This document shows positions 17,534 to 27,224 of a DNA stretch of 64,000 nt, one piece after another. Source of the stretch: Psychromonas sp030397575 (GTDB lineage: Bacteria > Pseudomonadota > Gammaproteobacteria > Enterobacterales > Psychromonadaceae); NCBI RefSeq assembly GCF_046250175.1, contig NZ_CP176468.1, one strand, 5' to 3'. The position numbers and the translations under genes were made by a program. The notes beneath the pieces are model-generated. The model saw only the letters and a program-made list of their open reading frames with translations. It was not told the DNA's origin and did not search any database. Every line of letters begins with the position of its first letter. Within the stretch, counting starts at the first letter, position 1.

Positions 17534-18547
17534 TTATAAAAGTATAACGCCTTTTAATAGATCTTTATTACCAACCACTTGCTCATTGAATGTATTTCCA
17601 ATGTCTAAAAAGTTAAATGTATGAGTCAGCATCATTTCAGATGAAATCTCACCTGAAGACATTAAGCGTACGACTTTGTTAAAATCTTCTGGAGTTGCAT
17701 TGCGACTACCCATCATAGTGGTTTCTTTTTTATGAAAATCAGGATCGCTAAATTCTAGATTTCCCTTAAACAACCCCACAAAAACAATTTTACCGCCATT
17801 ACAGATTAAGTTAACAGCATTATTCATTGCTCTTGCGTTACCTGTCGCATCAATAACCGTTTGCGCTAGATGACCTGAGAAATTCTTTCGAATAGACTCT
17901 TCTGAGTTTTTAGCTGCTGGATCAATAGTAGGGACACCCAATACTTTTTCCACATGAGTGCGTCGTTCTAGAGATGTGTCGGCAACAACTACATTTCCTC
18001 CATCAGCTTTGGCAATGGCTGCTGCGCCTAAACCGATAGGCCCTGCACCAACAACCAGAATATTTTCTCCCTGTTTAACGGCTGCTCTTCGTACAGCATG
18101 AGCACTGATAGCAAAAGGTTCTATTAATGAAGCTGTTACGGGGTCAATATCACCGACGGGTAATACATTACTTTCAGGAATCGCTAAATATTCACCAAAC
18201 CCACCATTTTCATGTACACCAATAACAGAAATGTTTTCACAGCAATTGGTTCTGCCGCTAAGGCATGATGGGCATTCATTACAAGCTACGTATGGGATTA
18301 ATGAAACGCGTTCGCCAACTTTAAATCGGGTAACAGAATGACCTAATTCTGTAATGTCACCACATACTTCATGGCCTAATACTCTTGGGTAATCAAAAAA
18401 AGGTTGATGGCCTGTGAAGGCATGGATATCTGTACCACAGATACCAATCGCATTAACCTTGATTAAGACTTCTTTTTCAGTGATTTTTGGTTTTTCTATT
18501 TCTCGATAACTTAGCTTATAGGGCTCAGTACACACAATGCTTTTCAT
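17534..18547 (-). CDS. lgoD: L-galactonate 5-dehydrogenase-like zinc alcohol dehydrogenase
   Basis: 337 residues from the ATG at 18547 (CAGGAGT upstream). A medium-chain zinc dehydrogenase: catalytic zinc ligands Cys37, His59, Glu60; structural zinc Cys89, 92, 95, 103; NAD motif GAGPIGLGAA. Long stretches match what I recall of E. coli LgoD/YjjN (EPFAISAHAVRRAA, FSDPDFHKKETTMMGSRNATPEDF), which oxidises L-galactonate to D-tagaturonate. The next genes supply tagaturonate reductase and altronate dehydratase, which supports this substrate. Related RspB-type enzymes are the alternative. It is divergent from its likely regulator. Confidence 0.85.
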   Translation of the reverse strand: MKSIVCTEPYKLSYREIEKPKITEKEVLIKVNAIGICGTDIHAFTGHQPFFDYPRVLGHEVCGDITELGHSVTRFKVGERVSLIPYVACNECPSCLSGRTNCCENISVIGVHENGGFGEYLAIPESNVLPVGDIDPVTASLIEPFAISAHAVRRAAVKQGENILVVGAGPIGLGAAAIAKADGGNVVVADTSLERRTHVEKVLGVPTIDPAAKNSEESIRKNFSGHLAQTVIDATGNARAMNNAVNLICNGGKIVFVGLFKGNLEFSDPDFHKKETTMMGSRNATPEDFNKVVRLMSSGEISSEMMLTHTFNFLDIGNTFNEQVVGNKDLLKGVILL

Positions 18548-18685
18548 AAATACTCCTGCGTAATAAAGTTTATTTATTATCAACTTGGGTATAAGATAAT
18601 GTCCATTAAAGGTAATAAAACGAGATCAAGTCCGCACTTTTCTGAATTGTAACGGTACTTTATACTTATAAAAATCAGGTGGGGT

Positions 18686-19615
18686 ATGGGAAGAAATCAA
18701 GATTTACGAAAAATAGTAATTAATCAGGTATTAGAAGGTATTTCTACGGGCAACCTTAAGTCTCCTTTGCCTTCTCAGACATCGCTAGCTGAGCTTTACA
18801 ATGTGAGTAGAACAACGATTAGATACACGATTAATTATTTAATCGGGAATAATATTCTTGAATATAATGGTTCTAAATTACAGGTCACCAGACAACCCGA
18901 AGAAGAAGATAAATTTACAGAAATTAAAGAGTTAAAAACAACATCTGCTAACCAAATAAGTCAAATTGATAACTACTTTACACAAGCGATAAATAATAAA
19001 GAGATTAAGCCGGGTGATATTTTTACGGAAGCTCAAATAGCAAAAAGTGCTAATGTTGATACGCAAGTTGTTAGAGAGTATTTAATTCGTTTTTCACGTT
19101 TTGAGCTAATTGAAAACATCCATAGAGGAAAATGGATGATGAAAAAGTTTGACCCAAGTTATGCCAATAAACTTTTTGAGTTACGCGAAATGCTTGAAAA
19201 TCATGCCTTATGTAAATTTATGAATTTACCTACGACTGACTCTCGTTGGGCAGAAGCGAAATTATTACTAAATGAACATCGCGATTTTAGAAAAACGCTT
19301 ATTAATAATCCTCGTGATTTTGCCGCATTAGATCGTAAGCTACATAAGTTAATACTGTCAGCAGCTGATAACCCTTTTATGGATAGCTTTTTCGATATCA
19401 TTTCTTTTGTTTTTCATTGTCATTATCAGTGGAATAATTCAGACCTACGAACTCGTAATCAAATTGCGATAGATGAGCATATGTTGATTCTAGGGAAAAT
19501 AGTCATGCGAGATGATATCGGTGCTTTGAATGAGCTGACGCGTCATTTACAAACGGCTAAACGAACAATGGGAAGAAGTTTAGATCAAGAGTTACTGCCG
19601 GAAGAGATTGAATAA
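18686..19615 (+). CDS. GntR/FadR-type regulator with two winged-helix segments (LgoR-like)
   Basis: 309 residues, longer than the usual 230-250. Residues 5-70 are a GntR winged helix (LPSQTSLAELYNVSRTTIRYTI). Residues 92-156 look like a second one (EIKPGDIFTEAQIAKSANVD then VVREYLIRFSRFELIENI). An FCD ligand-binding domain follows (about 157-295), with RKLHKLI and the DEHMLIL motif that supplies metal/ligand histidines. Size and position beside lgoD resemble E. coli LgoR. It likely represses the island and is relieved by a sugar acid. GTGGGG precedes the ATG. Confidence 0.82.
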   Translation: MGRNQDLRKIVINQVLEGISTGNLKSPLPSQTSLAELYNVSRTTIRYTINYLIGNNILEYNGSKLQVTRQPEEEDKFTEIKELKTTSANQISQIDNYFTQAINNKEIKPGDIFTEAQIAKSANVDTQVVREYLIRFSRFELIENIHRGKWMMKKFDPSYANKLFELREMLENHALCKFMNLPTTDSRWAEAKLLLNEHRDFRKTLINNPRDFAALDRKLHKLILSAADNPFMDSFFDIISFVFHCHYQWNNSDLRTRNQIAIDEHMLILGKIVMRDDIGALNELTRHLQTAKRTMGRSLDQELLPEEIE

Positions 19616-19620
19616 CAGAT

Positions 19621-19662
19621 TATAGTTCAATGAGCTTAAATAATGCAGTTCATTGAACTATA
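19621..19662. terminator. Hairpin between convergent lgoR-like gene and dctM
   Basis: Perfect 13-bp inverted repeat TATAGTTCAATGA / TCATTGAACTATA with a 16-base loop, between two convergent stop codons. It has no strong T-run but its position suits a bidirectional transcript end. Confidence 0.65.
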
Positions 19663-19674
19663 AGTGAGGTTTAG

Positions 19675-20961
19675 TTAACCAAAAACAAGATTAGGTAAAC
19701 CAGTTGATACAACAGGTACAAAGGTAATTATTAATAGTGCTGCAATTAATAATAACCAAAACGGTAATACTTCTTTAATAAAGTCTTCAATGGCAACTTT
19801 AGTTATAGAGCAGGTGGTAAACATAACAGTTCCTAAAGGAGGAGTTATGGTGCCGATTGCACTGTTAAAAATAAAGATAATACCAAAGTGTACAGGGTCA
19901 ATACCATATTGATGCGCGACAGGTGCTAACAGTGGAGCTAATACAATCATCACCGCATTGCCTTCTAAAAACATACCAACAATTAGTAAAAATAAGTTAA
20001 CTAATAATAAGAATGCAATCGGGCTGTCTACGGCAACTGTTAACCAAGAAGCTAAATTTTGCGGTATCCTTTCCCATGTTAAAAACTTTGAAAAACCAAA
20101 GGCAACACAGATGATGAATAAAACATTGGCAGCAGCTAATACTGATTCATTGGTTGCTTGCCACATGGTCTTTATTGACATTTCTTTGTAAACATAAAAG
20201 CCTAAAAATAATGCATATATAACAGCAATTGCACCGGCTTCTGTTGGCGTGAATATGCCGAATCGAATACCCCCGATAATAATAACAGGTAACAATAAAG
20301 CTAATATTGCATCTTTAGCAGAGAGGAATACTTCCTTTTTAGTCGCGGGCCTCTCTCGTACTGAAAGATAATTTCTTTTTTTCGCGATAAATGACACTAA
20401 TACCATCATCATGACACATAAAAGTAAGCCTGGAACAACACCTGCTAAAAATAGTTTTCCGATCGAAACATTATTGACATAACCATAAATAATAAGCGCG
20501 ATACCAGGCGGAATGATAGGAGTAATTAATGATGATGCTGCAGTAACTGCCGCAGAAAATGCAGGGCTATAACCACGTGCAACCATTTGTGGTACAAGCA
20601 GTTTAGAACCCATTGCTGCATCTGCAATATTAGAGCCAGAAAGCCCTCCCATGAGGGTACTTAATACAACATTTACTTGTGCTAAACCACCGTTCATATG
20701 CCCCGTCAATACTTCACAAAAACCTAATAATTTTTTACTGATGCCAGTCTGGTTCATAAATACACCGGCCATAACGAAAAAAGGAATAGCTAGTAAAGTT
20801 ACAGAATCTAATCCACCTGCTAATCTTTGAATAACAATTACTAACGGTATGCTGTCATTTAATACGAAGTAGCCTAATGTAGAAATAAATAGACAAAATG
20901 CAACGGGTACACCTAATGAAAATAAAATCATTAATGCGATAATTGGAATAATAATATCCAT
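19675..20961 (-). CDS. TRAP transporter large permease (DctM)
   Basis: A 428-residue inner-membrane protein with about 12 hydrophobic segments. Conserved DctM features: the ALMILFSLGVPVAF start, GGLSGSNIADAAMGSKL, SLITPIIPPGIALIIYG and the GTITPPLGTVMF near the end. It is the ion-coupled channel subunit of a TRAP uptake system. It overlaps dctQ by one base (TAATG) and is the last gene of uxaB-dctP-dctQ-dctM. Confidence 0.94.
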   Translation of the reverse strand: MDIIIPIIALMILFSLGVPVAFCLFISTLGYFVLNDSIPLVIVIQRLAGGLDSVTLLAIPFFVMAGVFMNQTGISKKLLGFCEVLTGHMNGGLAQVNVVLSTLMGGLSGSNIADAAMGSKLLVPQMVARGYSPAFSAAVTAASSLITPIIPPGIALIIYGYVNNVSIGKLFLAGVVPGLLLCVMMMVLVSFIAKKRNYLSVRERPATKKEVFLSAKDAILALLLPVIIIGGIRFGIFTPTEAGAIAVIYALFLGFYVYKEMSIKTMWQATNESVLAAANVLFIICVAFGFSKFLTWERIPQNLASWLTVAVDSPIAFLLLVNLFLLIVGMFLEGNAVMIVLAPLLAPVAHQYGIDPVHFGIIFIFNSAIGTITPPLGTVMFTTCSITKVAIEDFIKEVLPFWLLLIAALLIITFVPVVSTGLPNLVFG

Positions 20962-21497
20962 TACACTTCTCCTGACTTTTCATTCATTAATGGTTTCACG
21001 ATAAAAATTCTAAACTGGTGGTATAACATGAAAAATGCACTAACAGGGATCGCTGCGTATATGTAGGCATAAGGTATTTTTAATGTAGAAGTAAAGCGAT
21101 TTTCAGACATTTGTAGTAGTTGGAGTCCGTAAAAAAGCATGAATATTAATGCAATGCTTATCATTATGGGCACTAATATGTCATTGATGAAGCGATATAC
21201 TATAATAGGTAATTTCTTTATTAAGTAATCAACGTTTACATGCTCTTGATGACTCATTAGTACGCTGGCTCCCATAAAGGTAAACCAGACAAATAAAGCC
21301 AAACACACCTCTTCTACCCAAGCACTTGGTGCATTAAGTACATAACGCATTACAACGCCATAAACGGTTAGTAATACGATAAGTGCAAGTGACGATGAAG
21401 CTATGATTTGATCCACTTTGTTAAACAAACTGATACTCTTTAATAGATAGTTGTTCTGTGGGGGGAAACTTGCTCTAGGCTCAGTCACAGAATTCAT
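20961..21497 (-). CDS. TRAP transporter small permease (DctQ)
   Basis: 178 residues with four membrane segments. The family motif region is YVLNAPSAWVEEVCLALFVWFTFMGASVLMSHQEHVNVDYL. It partners DctM in the membrane. It lies 45 bases after dctP, across a small hairpin, and overlaps dctM. Confidence 0.92.
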   Translation of the reverse strand: MNSVTEPRASFPPQNNYLLKSISLFNKVDQIIASSSLALIVLLTVYGVVMRYVLNAPSAWVEEVCLALFVWFTFMGASVLMSHQEHVNVDYLIKKLPIIVYRFINDILVPIMISIALIFMLFYGLQLLQMSENRFTSTLKIPYAYIYAAIPVSAFFMLYHQFRIFIVKPLMNEKSGEV

Positions 21498-21515
21498 TCC
21501 TTTCTCCTCAAATAA

Positions 21516-21535
21516 TTAGGGCGGTTAAGCCCTAA
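21516..21535 (-). other. Intra-operon hairpin between dctP and dctQ
   Basis: Seven-bp stem TTAGGGC / GCCCTAA with loop GGTTAA, directly behind the dctP stop. Such hairpins after binding-protein genes often protect the upstream mRNA so that more binding protein than permease is made. That role is inferred from position. Confidence 0.5.
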
Positions 21536-21542
21536 ATATTTA

Positions 21543-22529
21543 TTATTTCATTTCTGCCAGTTTAGCTTGTGTATCAAGGTAAAGGTTAGGTGTCCACTCT
21601 GAAAAATCTTTAGGTACTTGTTGACGAGCAGCTGCTTCAAAAGCAGCTATATCAACTTTATTTACAGTTACACCTTCTTTTTTCAATTGCTCAATCATCT
21701 CTTGATCTGAAGCCTCGACCAACTTAGCACCATAAGCCACCATTTCTTGACTTGTACTGATGATTATTTCTCTTTCTTGATCGGTTAACTTATTCCAAAA
21801 ACTAGTGCCAGCAACAAAAGGAGACATATGTTTAGAGTGAGAAGTCAGGTTTAAATTCTTCGCCACTTCATAAAACTTACCACCGTAAAGTACAGCTGGT
21901 GGGTTTTCTACACCGCTAATGACTCCTTGTGCGATACCCGGATAAACATCAGCCAAAGACATTGGTGTTGGAACTGCACCCATAGCGGTTACAGTAGAAA
22001 TTGCCACTCGTGAATGCTGTACTCTGATTTTTACACCGTTTAAATCGGCTGGTGTTGTTACTTTATTTTTAGATAATAAATGGCGTGTGCCATAAACAAC
22101 GTCAGGCACAACTATTTTTAGCCCTTTATTTTCTAATTGATTTGCAAGACCGTTAAACCATTCTGTATGTAATAATTGAGATTTTTTCTTGAAAGATTGT
22201 GTTAAATACGGTGCATTAATCACACCAAAATCAGGTATCGTATCCATTAAATAACCGTATGAACTAATTGTGATGATATTCGCACCAAACTTAGCTTGCT
22301 CTAGCACTTCTGTTTCACTTCCTAGCTGACTTGATGGAAATAAACGAAATACTATTTCACCTTGTGATTTATCTTTTACTTTATCTGCCCAAAAGTGCAT
22401 CGCTTTATCAATGGGTTCACCCGATTGATTACCATATGCAATCATGACTTCTGTTGCTGCTTGAACTCCACTAGAAAGTGCGCAACTTAATCCCAATGCT
22501 GTAACTATTTTGATTATTGAGTTTTTCAT
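21543..22529 (-). CDS. TRAP transporter solute-binding protein (DctP)
   Basis: 328 residues with a signal peptide cut near residue 24 (SGVQA). The DctP fold shows EVLEQAKFGANIITISSYG, GVKIRVQHSRVAISTVTAMGAVPTPMSLADVYPGIAQGVISGVENPP. The Arg in IRVQ is the usual carboxylate-binding residue, so the ligand should be an organic or sugar acid. Between uxaB and dctQM, the best prediction is L-galactonate, altronate or a hexuronate. It starts 13 bases after uxaB. Confidence 0.92.
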   Translation of the reverse strand: MKNSIIKIVTALGLSCALSSGVQAATEVMIAYGNQSGEPIDKAMHFWADKVKDKSQGEIVFRLFPSSQLGSETEVLEQAKFGANIITISSYGYLMDTIPDFGVINAPYLTQSFKKKSQLLHTEWFNGLANQLENKGLKIVVPDVVYGTRHLLSKNKVTTPADLNGVKIRVQHSRVAISTVTAMGAVPTPMSLADVYPGIAQGVISGVENPPAVLYGGKFYEVAKNLNLTSHSKHMSPFVAGTSFWNKLTDQEREIIISTSQEMVAYGAKLVEASDQEMIEQLKKEGVTVNKVDIAAFEAAARQQVPKDFSEWTPNLYLDTQAKLAEMK

Positions 22530-22542
22530 ATCATGTCCTTGT

Positions 22543-24000
22543 TTATTGTGGTTCGTTTATTGAAAATTCTTTATTTAAGGTATTTCTGATTCCAGTATCT
22601 TTAATGCTCGTTAATAGGTTAGTGACTTCATTTGTGAGGGCTTTTTCTAAATTAAGGTCTCTGTCCCAAATTTTTTGTAGGCTCAGTACGTTGCTGACAA
22701 GTTGTTGTATATTGGTTTCATATAAAGGAGCCCACTCAATAAATGAGTTAATGATCCACTCTTCATCGGTTATTGGTATGGTTTGCTCTCCTCTTTTACC
22801 AAGGTAAAAACAAATAAGGGCGGCAAAAGAGAAAGCCAATAATTTAGGTGGTTGTTTATTGGTTTGAATATAGCTCAGTAATTGAGGCAGAATTCTAGAT
22901 TTGAATTTAGCAAATGAATTAAGTGATATAGATATTAAAAAATGTTCTATATAAGGGTTTTTAAAGCGATTAATAACTTCGTTACTAAAGCTGACAAGAT
23001 CGTCTTGATCCATGTTGAGGCTAGGAATAATTTCTTCGATAAGTAGTTTGTCGATAAACGTTGCGATTTGTTTATCATTCATTGCCGTCGAAACAGTATC
23101 AATTCCAGCTAAATAAGCAACGGGTACTAATGCAGTATGCAGACCATTTAATATACCTACTTTTCGTTCTTTATAAGGCTTAATATCATCAACAATTTTG
23201 ATGTTGAGTGGATATTTATCAAGGCATAATTTTTGATTCAGCTCTTTAGGCCCCTGAATAACGAAGAGATAAAAGTATTCAGCAGATACTAAAAAGTCAT
23301 CTTGATAACCAAGTGTAGATTCAATTTCTTTAATGTTACTTTTGGGGTAACCAGTTACGATACGATCCACTAATGTTGAACAAAAGGTATTGGCTTTGAC
23401 TAGCCAGGTTTTAAAATTATCACTTAGTTCCCATAATGAGCAATATTGTAATAAAGCGGATTTTAGCTGTTCTCCGTTATAATCAATGAGCTCGCAAGGT
23501 AAGAAGATAACTCCTTTCGTTAAGTCCCCTGAAAAATAGTGATAACGATGTAACAAAAATTGAATAACTTTACCTGGGAAAGTTTTAGCAGGATCCTCTG
23601 TTAAACGATCTTCGGCATCAAAAGTAATACCTGCTTCTGTCGTATTAGATATAATCCATTCCAAGTGCTCATTTTCAGCTTCACGTAAAAAAGAATCAAA
23701 TTCACCATAAACTTGAATCTCTTTATTAATTGAAGAGATAATTCTTGGCTGTGAAACAATATCTCCCTTTTCATTAATTCCTTGTATCAAAGCTGTATAA
23801 AGTCCGTCTTGTTCATCTAATTTAGGATGATTGGCTTTAATAGGTCTAACAACAGCGATGCCAGCATTAAAATTAGTGAACTCATTTAATAAATCCACCT
23901 GCCAGTCTACAAATGCACGTAAAAAATTACCTTCACCAAATTGAATAATCTTGACTGGATATATCGGCAGTGTGTGAGTTGAACGATTTAATTTTTTCAT
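22543..24000 (-). CDS. uxaB: Tagaturonate reductase (altronate oxidoreductase)
   Basis: 485 residues of the polyol-specific dehydrogenase (mannitol dehydrogenase) family. N-terminal IIQFGEGNFLRAFVDWQVDLLN is the UxaB-type nucleotide-binding start. The catalytic segment appears as KERKVGILNGLHTALVPVAYLAG, with Lys and His of the active site. It reduces D-tagaturonate to D-altronate with NADH. It is first in the operon with the TRAP genes and divergent from uxaA. Fructuronate reductase (UxuB) is the less likely alternative, because the dehydratase next door is UxaA. Confidence 0.9.
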   Translation of the reverse strand: MKKLNRSTHTLPIYPVKIIQFGEGNFLRAFVDWQVDLLNEFTNFNAGIAVVRPIKANHPKLDEQDGLYTALIQGINEKGDIVSQPRIISSINKEIQVYGEFDSFLREAENEHLEWIISNTTEAGITFDAEDRLTEDPAKTFPGKVIQFLLHRYHYFSGDLTKGVIFLPCELIDYNGEQLKSALLQYCSLWELSDNFKTWLVKANTFCSTLVDRIVTGYPKSNIKEIESTLGYQDDFLVSAEYFYLFVIQGPKELNQKLCLDKYPLNIKIVDDIKPYKERKVGILNGLHTALVPVAYLAGIDTVSTAMNDKQIATFIDKLLIEEIIPSLNMDQDDLVSFSNEVINRFKNPYIEHFLISISLNSFAKFKSRILPQLLSYIQTNKQPPKLLAFSFAALICFYLGKRGEQTIPITDEEWIINSFIEWAPLYETNIQQLVSNVLSLQKIWDRDLNLEKALTNEVTNLLTSIKDTGIRNTLNKEFSINEPQ

Positions 24001-24132
24001 GGTAAATAATGCCTCAAATATTTATTAATCTAGCCGTACTTAAAAACTGAAGGCATCTTAAGTAATAAAAACAGGGGGCTTATGCAAAATAGCTAATAAC
24101 GAGATATAAATCGTTTAAAACGGATTTTTATT

Positions 24133-24153
24133 GGTTTTTTATTATAAAAAACC
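24133..24153. promoter_or_regulatory. Palindrome in the uxaB-uxaA divergent promoter region
   Basis: GGTTTTTT-ATTAT-AAAAAACC is an 8-bp perfect inverted repeat, flanked by near-repeats CGGATTTTTATTGG and CCGGATTTTCGG. It lies between the two divergent starts and could be a regulator site or a hairpin. No evidence says which protein binds. Confidence 0.35.
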
Positions 24154-24244
24154 GGATTTTCGGGGCGTATGTCGCCTTTTTGTTGTGTTTTTAAATATAA
24201 AATACTTAAATGGGTGAGGTGAAGTTCAACAGAAGAGACAAAAT

Positions 24245-25732
24245 ATGAAACAGTTTACCCATATACACCCTACAGATAACGTTATTATCGCACTTAAAGA
24301 TATAGAAACTGGTCAAGTTATTAATATTAATGGCCAATCTGTGATCGCGAAAGAGATGGTTGGTAGAGGCCACAAAATAGCGATAAAAGATATTAACAAT
24401 GCAGAATCCATTATTAAGTATGGAAGCCCTATTGGCCACGCTATTGAAGATATAAAATCCGGACAAATAGTGCACACTCATAATATTAAAACTAATTTAT
24501 CTAATGTAAATGATTACCAATATAAGCCTAAGCCAGTACATTTTGATACGCACATCGCAGAGAGAGAGATACAAGCCTACCAAAGAAATAATGGAGAAAT
24601 AGGCATCCGAAATGAGCTTTGGGTTATTCCTACAGTAGGTTGTGTGAATGGTATATCACAACAAATTGTTAATCGCTTTATAGAAAATAACCCGCAGTTA
24701 CTTATTGATGGCATATACGTTTTCCCTCATCAATTTGGGTGCTCTCAATTGGGGGATGATCATGAAAACACAAAGAAAATTTTAGCTGATATGGCACTTC
24801 ATCCTAATGCAGGTGGCGTTTTAGTCATCGGGCTAGGTTGTGAAAACAACCAAGTAGAACCTCTTAAGGAATTATTGGGGGATTATGATGAACAACGTAT
24901 TCATTTTATGGTGACCCAGCAGGAAATGAATGAAGTAGAAGTAGGTCTAGAGCACATTAATGAGATTTATCAAATTATCTCTCAGGATAAGAGAAGTCCA
25001 TGTTCAATAGGTAAGTTAAGAATTGGGCTGGAGTGTGGTGGGTCAGATGGGTTATCTGGGATCACTGCAAACCCTTTACTTGGCGTTATTTCTGATTATT
25101 TAGTGACACAAGGAGGAACAACCGTATTAACCGAGGTACCTGAAATGTTTGGTGCGGAACATATCCTATTTGAACGTTGCATTAATGAAGACATATTTAA
25201 TAAAGCTGTTGCAATGGTCAATGAATTTAAACAGTACTTTATTGATCATAACCAGCCAATTTATGAGAATCCCTCTCCAGGTAATAAGAGTGGAGGCATT
25301 AGTACATTAGAAGATAAGTCGCTTGGCTGTACTCAAAAAGCCGGTAATAGCCCAGTTGTTGACGTGTTAAAATATGGTGAGCTATTAAAAACACCAGGGC
25401 TAAATTTATTAAGTGCCCCAGGCAATGATGCTATTGCCACATCGGCACTTGCTGCTAGTGGTTGCCATTTAGTGTTATTTACAACTGGGCGAGGAACACC
25501 TTATGGTGGGTTTGTACCTACAGTTAAAATATCTACTAATTCTGACTTATTCCAAAGAAAAGGCCACTGGATAGACTTTAATGCTGGTTCACTCGTTGAA
25601 GGTGGAGAGATGATAGATATTTCAAATGATTTTTTAAATGAAATTATAAAAATAGTGAATGGTCAAAAAACATGTAATGAAAAAAATAACATCAGAGAGT
25701 TAGCGTTATTTAAATCAGGGGTAACGCTTTAA
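24245..25732 (+). CDS. uxaA: Altronate dehydratase
   Basis: 495 residues, the full-length UxaA with an N-terminal SAF domain (about 1-85, KQFTHIHPTDNVIIALKDI) and the large C-terminal domain (ELWVIPTVGCVNGISQQI, FPHQFGCSQLGDDHENT, GLECGGSDGLSGITANP). It dehydrates D-altronate to 2-keto-3-deoxy-D-gluconate and needs iron or manganese. The pathway then needs a KDG kinase and KDPG aldolase, not found in the window. It has its own promoter, divergent from uxaB. Confidence 0.96.
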   Translation: MKQFTHIHPTDNVIIALKDIETGQVININGQSVIAKEMVGRGHKIAIKDINNAESIIKYGSPIGHAIEDIKSGQIVHTHNIKTNLSNVNDYQYKPKPVHFDTHIAEREIQAYQRNNGEIGIRNELWVIPTVGCVNGISQQIVNRFIENNPQLLIDGIYVFPHQFGCSQLGDDHENTKKILADMALHPNAGGVLVIGLGCENNQVEPLKELLGDYDEQRIHFMVTQQEMNEVEVGLEHINEIYQIISQDKRSPCSIGKLRIGLECGGSDGLSGITANPLLGVISDYLVTQGGTTVLTEVPEMFGAEHILFERCINEDIFNKAVAMVNEFKQYFIDHNQPIYENPSPGNKSGGISTLEDKSLGCTQKAGNSPVVDVLKYGELLKTPGLNLLSAPGNDAIATSALAASGCHLVLFTTGRGTPYGGFVPTVKISTNSDLFQRKGHWIDFNAGSLVEGGEMIDISNDFLNEIIKIVNGQKTCNEKNNIRELALFKSGVTL

Positions 25733-26003
25733 TTAAAATTTTACGTGATATGAAGTATGGTCTTTGATGCGGTATTGAAACATTCAAAGGCCATATTTGT
25801 CTATAAAAGATATGGCCATTAACATCACATCTAGCGATACTTTTCCTTCTTTTGTAATTTCTTCGTTCATCCTCAAAGAGGCCTTCCTATGGTTAAACTC
25901 TCACTATATTATGGTGACGATATAGGTAAATTTAAGCACTTATAAAATGGCAAATAGTGTATCCTTGTGCGATAAATTTTAGACGATAATGAACAAGTGT
26001 TAG

Positions 26004-27224
26004 GTGATTGATGTGATTGGTTTTGACGTAGTGGTAATTGGTGCTGGTGCATCTGGTTTAATGTGTGCTATTGAGGCAGGTAAACGAGGACGAAAAGTAC
26101 TGGTTATCGAGCATGCTAAGCGTATTGGTCAAAAGATTATTATGAGTGGCGGTGGACGTTGTAATTTCACTAACTTATATGTGGAGCCAAGTAATTTTCT
26201 TTGTAGTAATCCTCATTTTGTTAAATCAGCTTTAAGTCGTTACACGCAATGGGATTTCATTGCCATGGTGGATAAACATAATATTGCATGGCATGAGCGC
26301 GATCATGGGCAACTTTTTTGTGACGATAGTGCTAAACAGATAGTAAAAATGTTATTAGATGAAGCCCAAGCAGCAGGCGTGACTATCAAAACGCAATGTG
26401 AAGTAATAACACATCAACAACTAGGCGATGACCATTTCAGTCTGCAAACCTCACAAGGTGATTTTGAATGCCAATCATTAGTCGTTGCAACAGGCGGGTT
26501 GTCATTACCTAAGCTAGGTGCGACGCCTTTTGCTTACCAATTGGCTGAACAGTATAATTTGCCAGTGAAACCAACACGCGCTGGTTTAGTGCCTTTTACT
26601 TTACAGCCGACTCAAAAAGAGAAACTAACTGAATTATCAGGTGTTAGTTTACCCGCATCGGCCACTGCAATTAAAAAGAATGCGACTAAAAAAGATCGTC
26701 CAATGAGTTTCAGTGAAGCGTTATTATTCACCCACAGAGGGCTAAGTGGCCCAGTTATTTTACAAATATCGAACTATTGGCAAGCTGGTGATACGATCTC
26801 AATCGATCTATTACCAAGTGAAGATTTAAACTTATTACTGACTCAAACCCAGCAAGACCGCCCCGAATTAGCGTTAAAAACACTGCTATCACAACATTTA
26901 CCAAAACGAGTGGTGGAATGTTTATTAAGTATTGCCGAAATTGAAAGCCGCCCTTTAAAACAGTTCACTGAAAAAGAGTTATTACAAGTTGTAGAGCTGT
27001 TCCATCAATGGCAACCTTTAATCAACGGTACAGAGGGCTACCGCACTGCGGAGGTAACTTTAGGCGGCGTTGATACTGATGTTATCTCTTCTAAAACCAT
27101 GGAGTGTAAATCAGTTAAAGGATTATACTTTGTAGGTGAAGCAATGGATGTAACAGGGTGGTTAGGTGGCTTTAACTTTGCTTGGTGCTGGAGCTGTGGT
27201 TGGGCTGCAGGGCAAGCTGTTTAG
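26004..27224 (+). CDS. HI0933/YhiN-type FAD-dependent oxidoreductase
   Basis: About 406 residues. The Rossmann FAD motif VVVIGAGASGLMCAIEAGKRG is at the start, followed by GQKIIMSGGGRCNFTN and near the C-terminus TLGGVDTDVISSKTMECK, GLYFVGEAMDVTGWLGGFNFAWCWSCG. These mark the YhiN/HI0933 flavoprotein family, whose substrate is unknown. There is no in-frame ATG: the start is GTG, either at 26004 or at 26013, the latter having AGGTG upstream. It is a single gene. Confidence 0.87.
   Translation: MIDVIGFDVVVIGAGASGLMCAIEAGKRGRKVLVIEHAKRIGQKIIMSGGGRCNFTNLYVEPSNFLCSNPHFVKSALSRYTQWDFIAMVDKHNIAWHERDHGQLFCDDSAKQIVKMLLDEAQAAGVTIKTQCEVITHQQLGDDHFSLQTSQGDFECQSLVVATGGLSLPKLGATPFAYQLAEQYNLPVKPTRAGLVPFTLQPTQKEKLTELSGVSLPASATAIKKNATKKDRPMSFSEALLFTHRGLSGPVILQISNYWQAGDTISIDLLPSEDLNLLLTQTQQDRPELALKTLLSQHLPKRVVECLLSIAEIESRPLKQFTEKELLQVVELFHQWQPLINGTEGYRTAEVTLGGVDTDVISSKTMECKSVKGLYFVGEAMDVTGWLGGFNFAWCWSCGWAAGQAV

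Noticed and set aside
22543..24000. Calling the polyol dehydrogenase UxuB (fructuronate reductase)
   Set aside because: The N-terminal IIQFGEGNFLRAF pattern and the linked UxaA and LgoD-like genes fit tagaturonate reductase better; there is no UxuA nearby.
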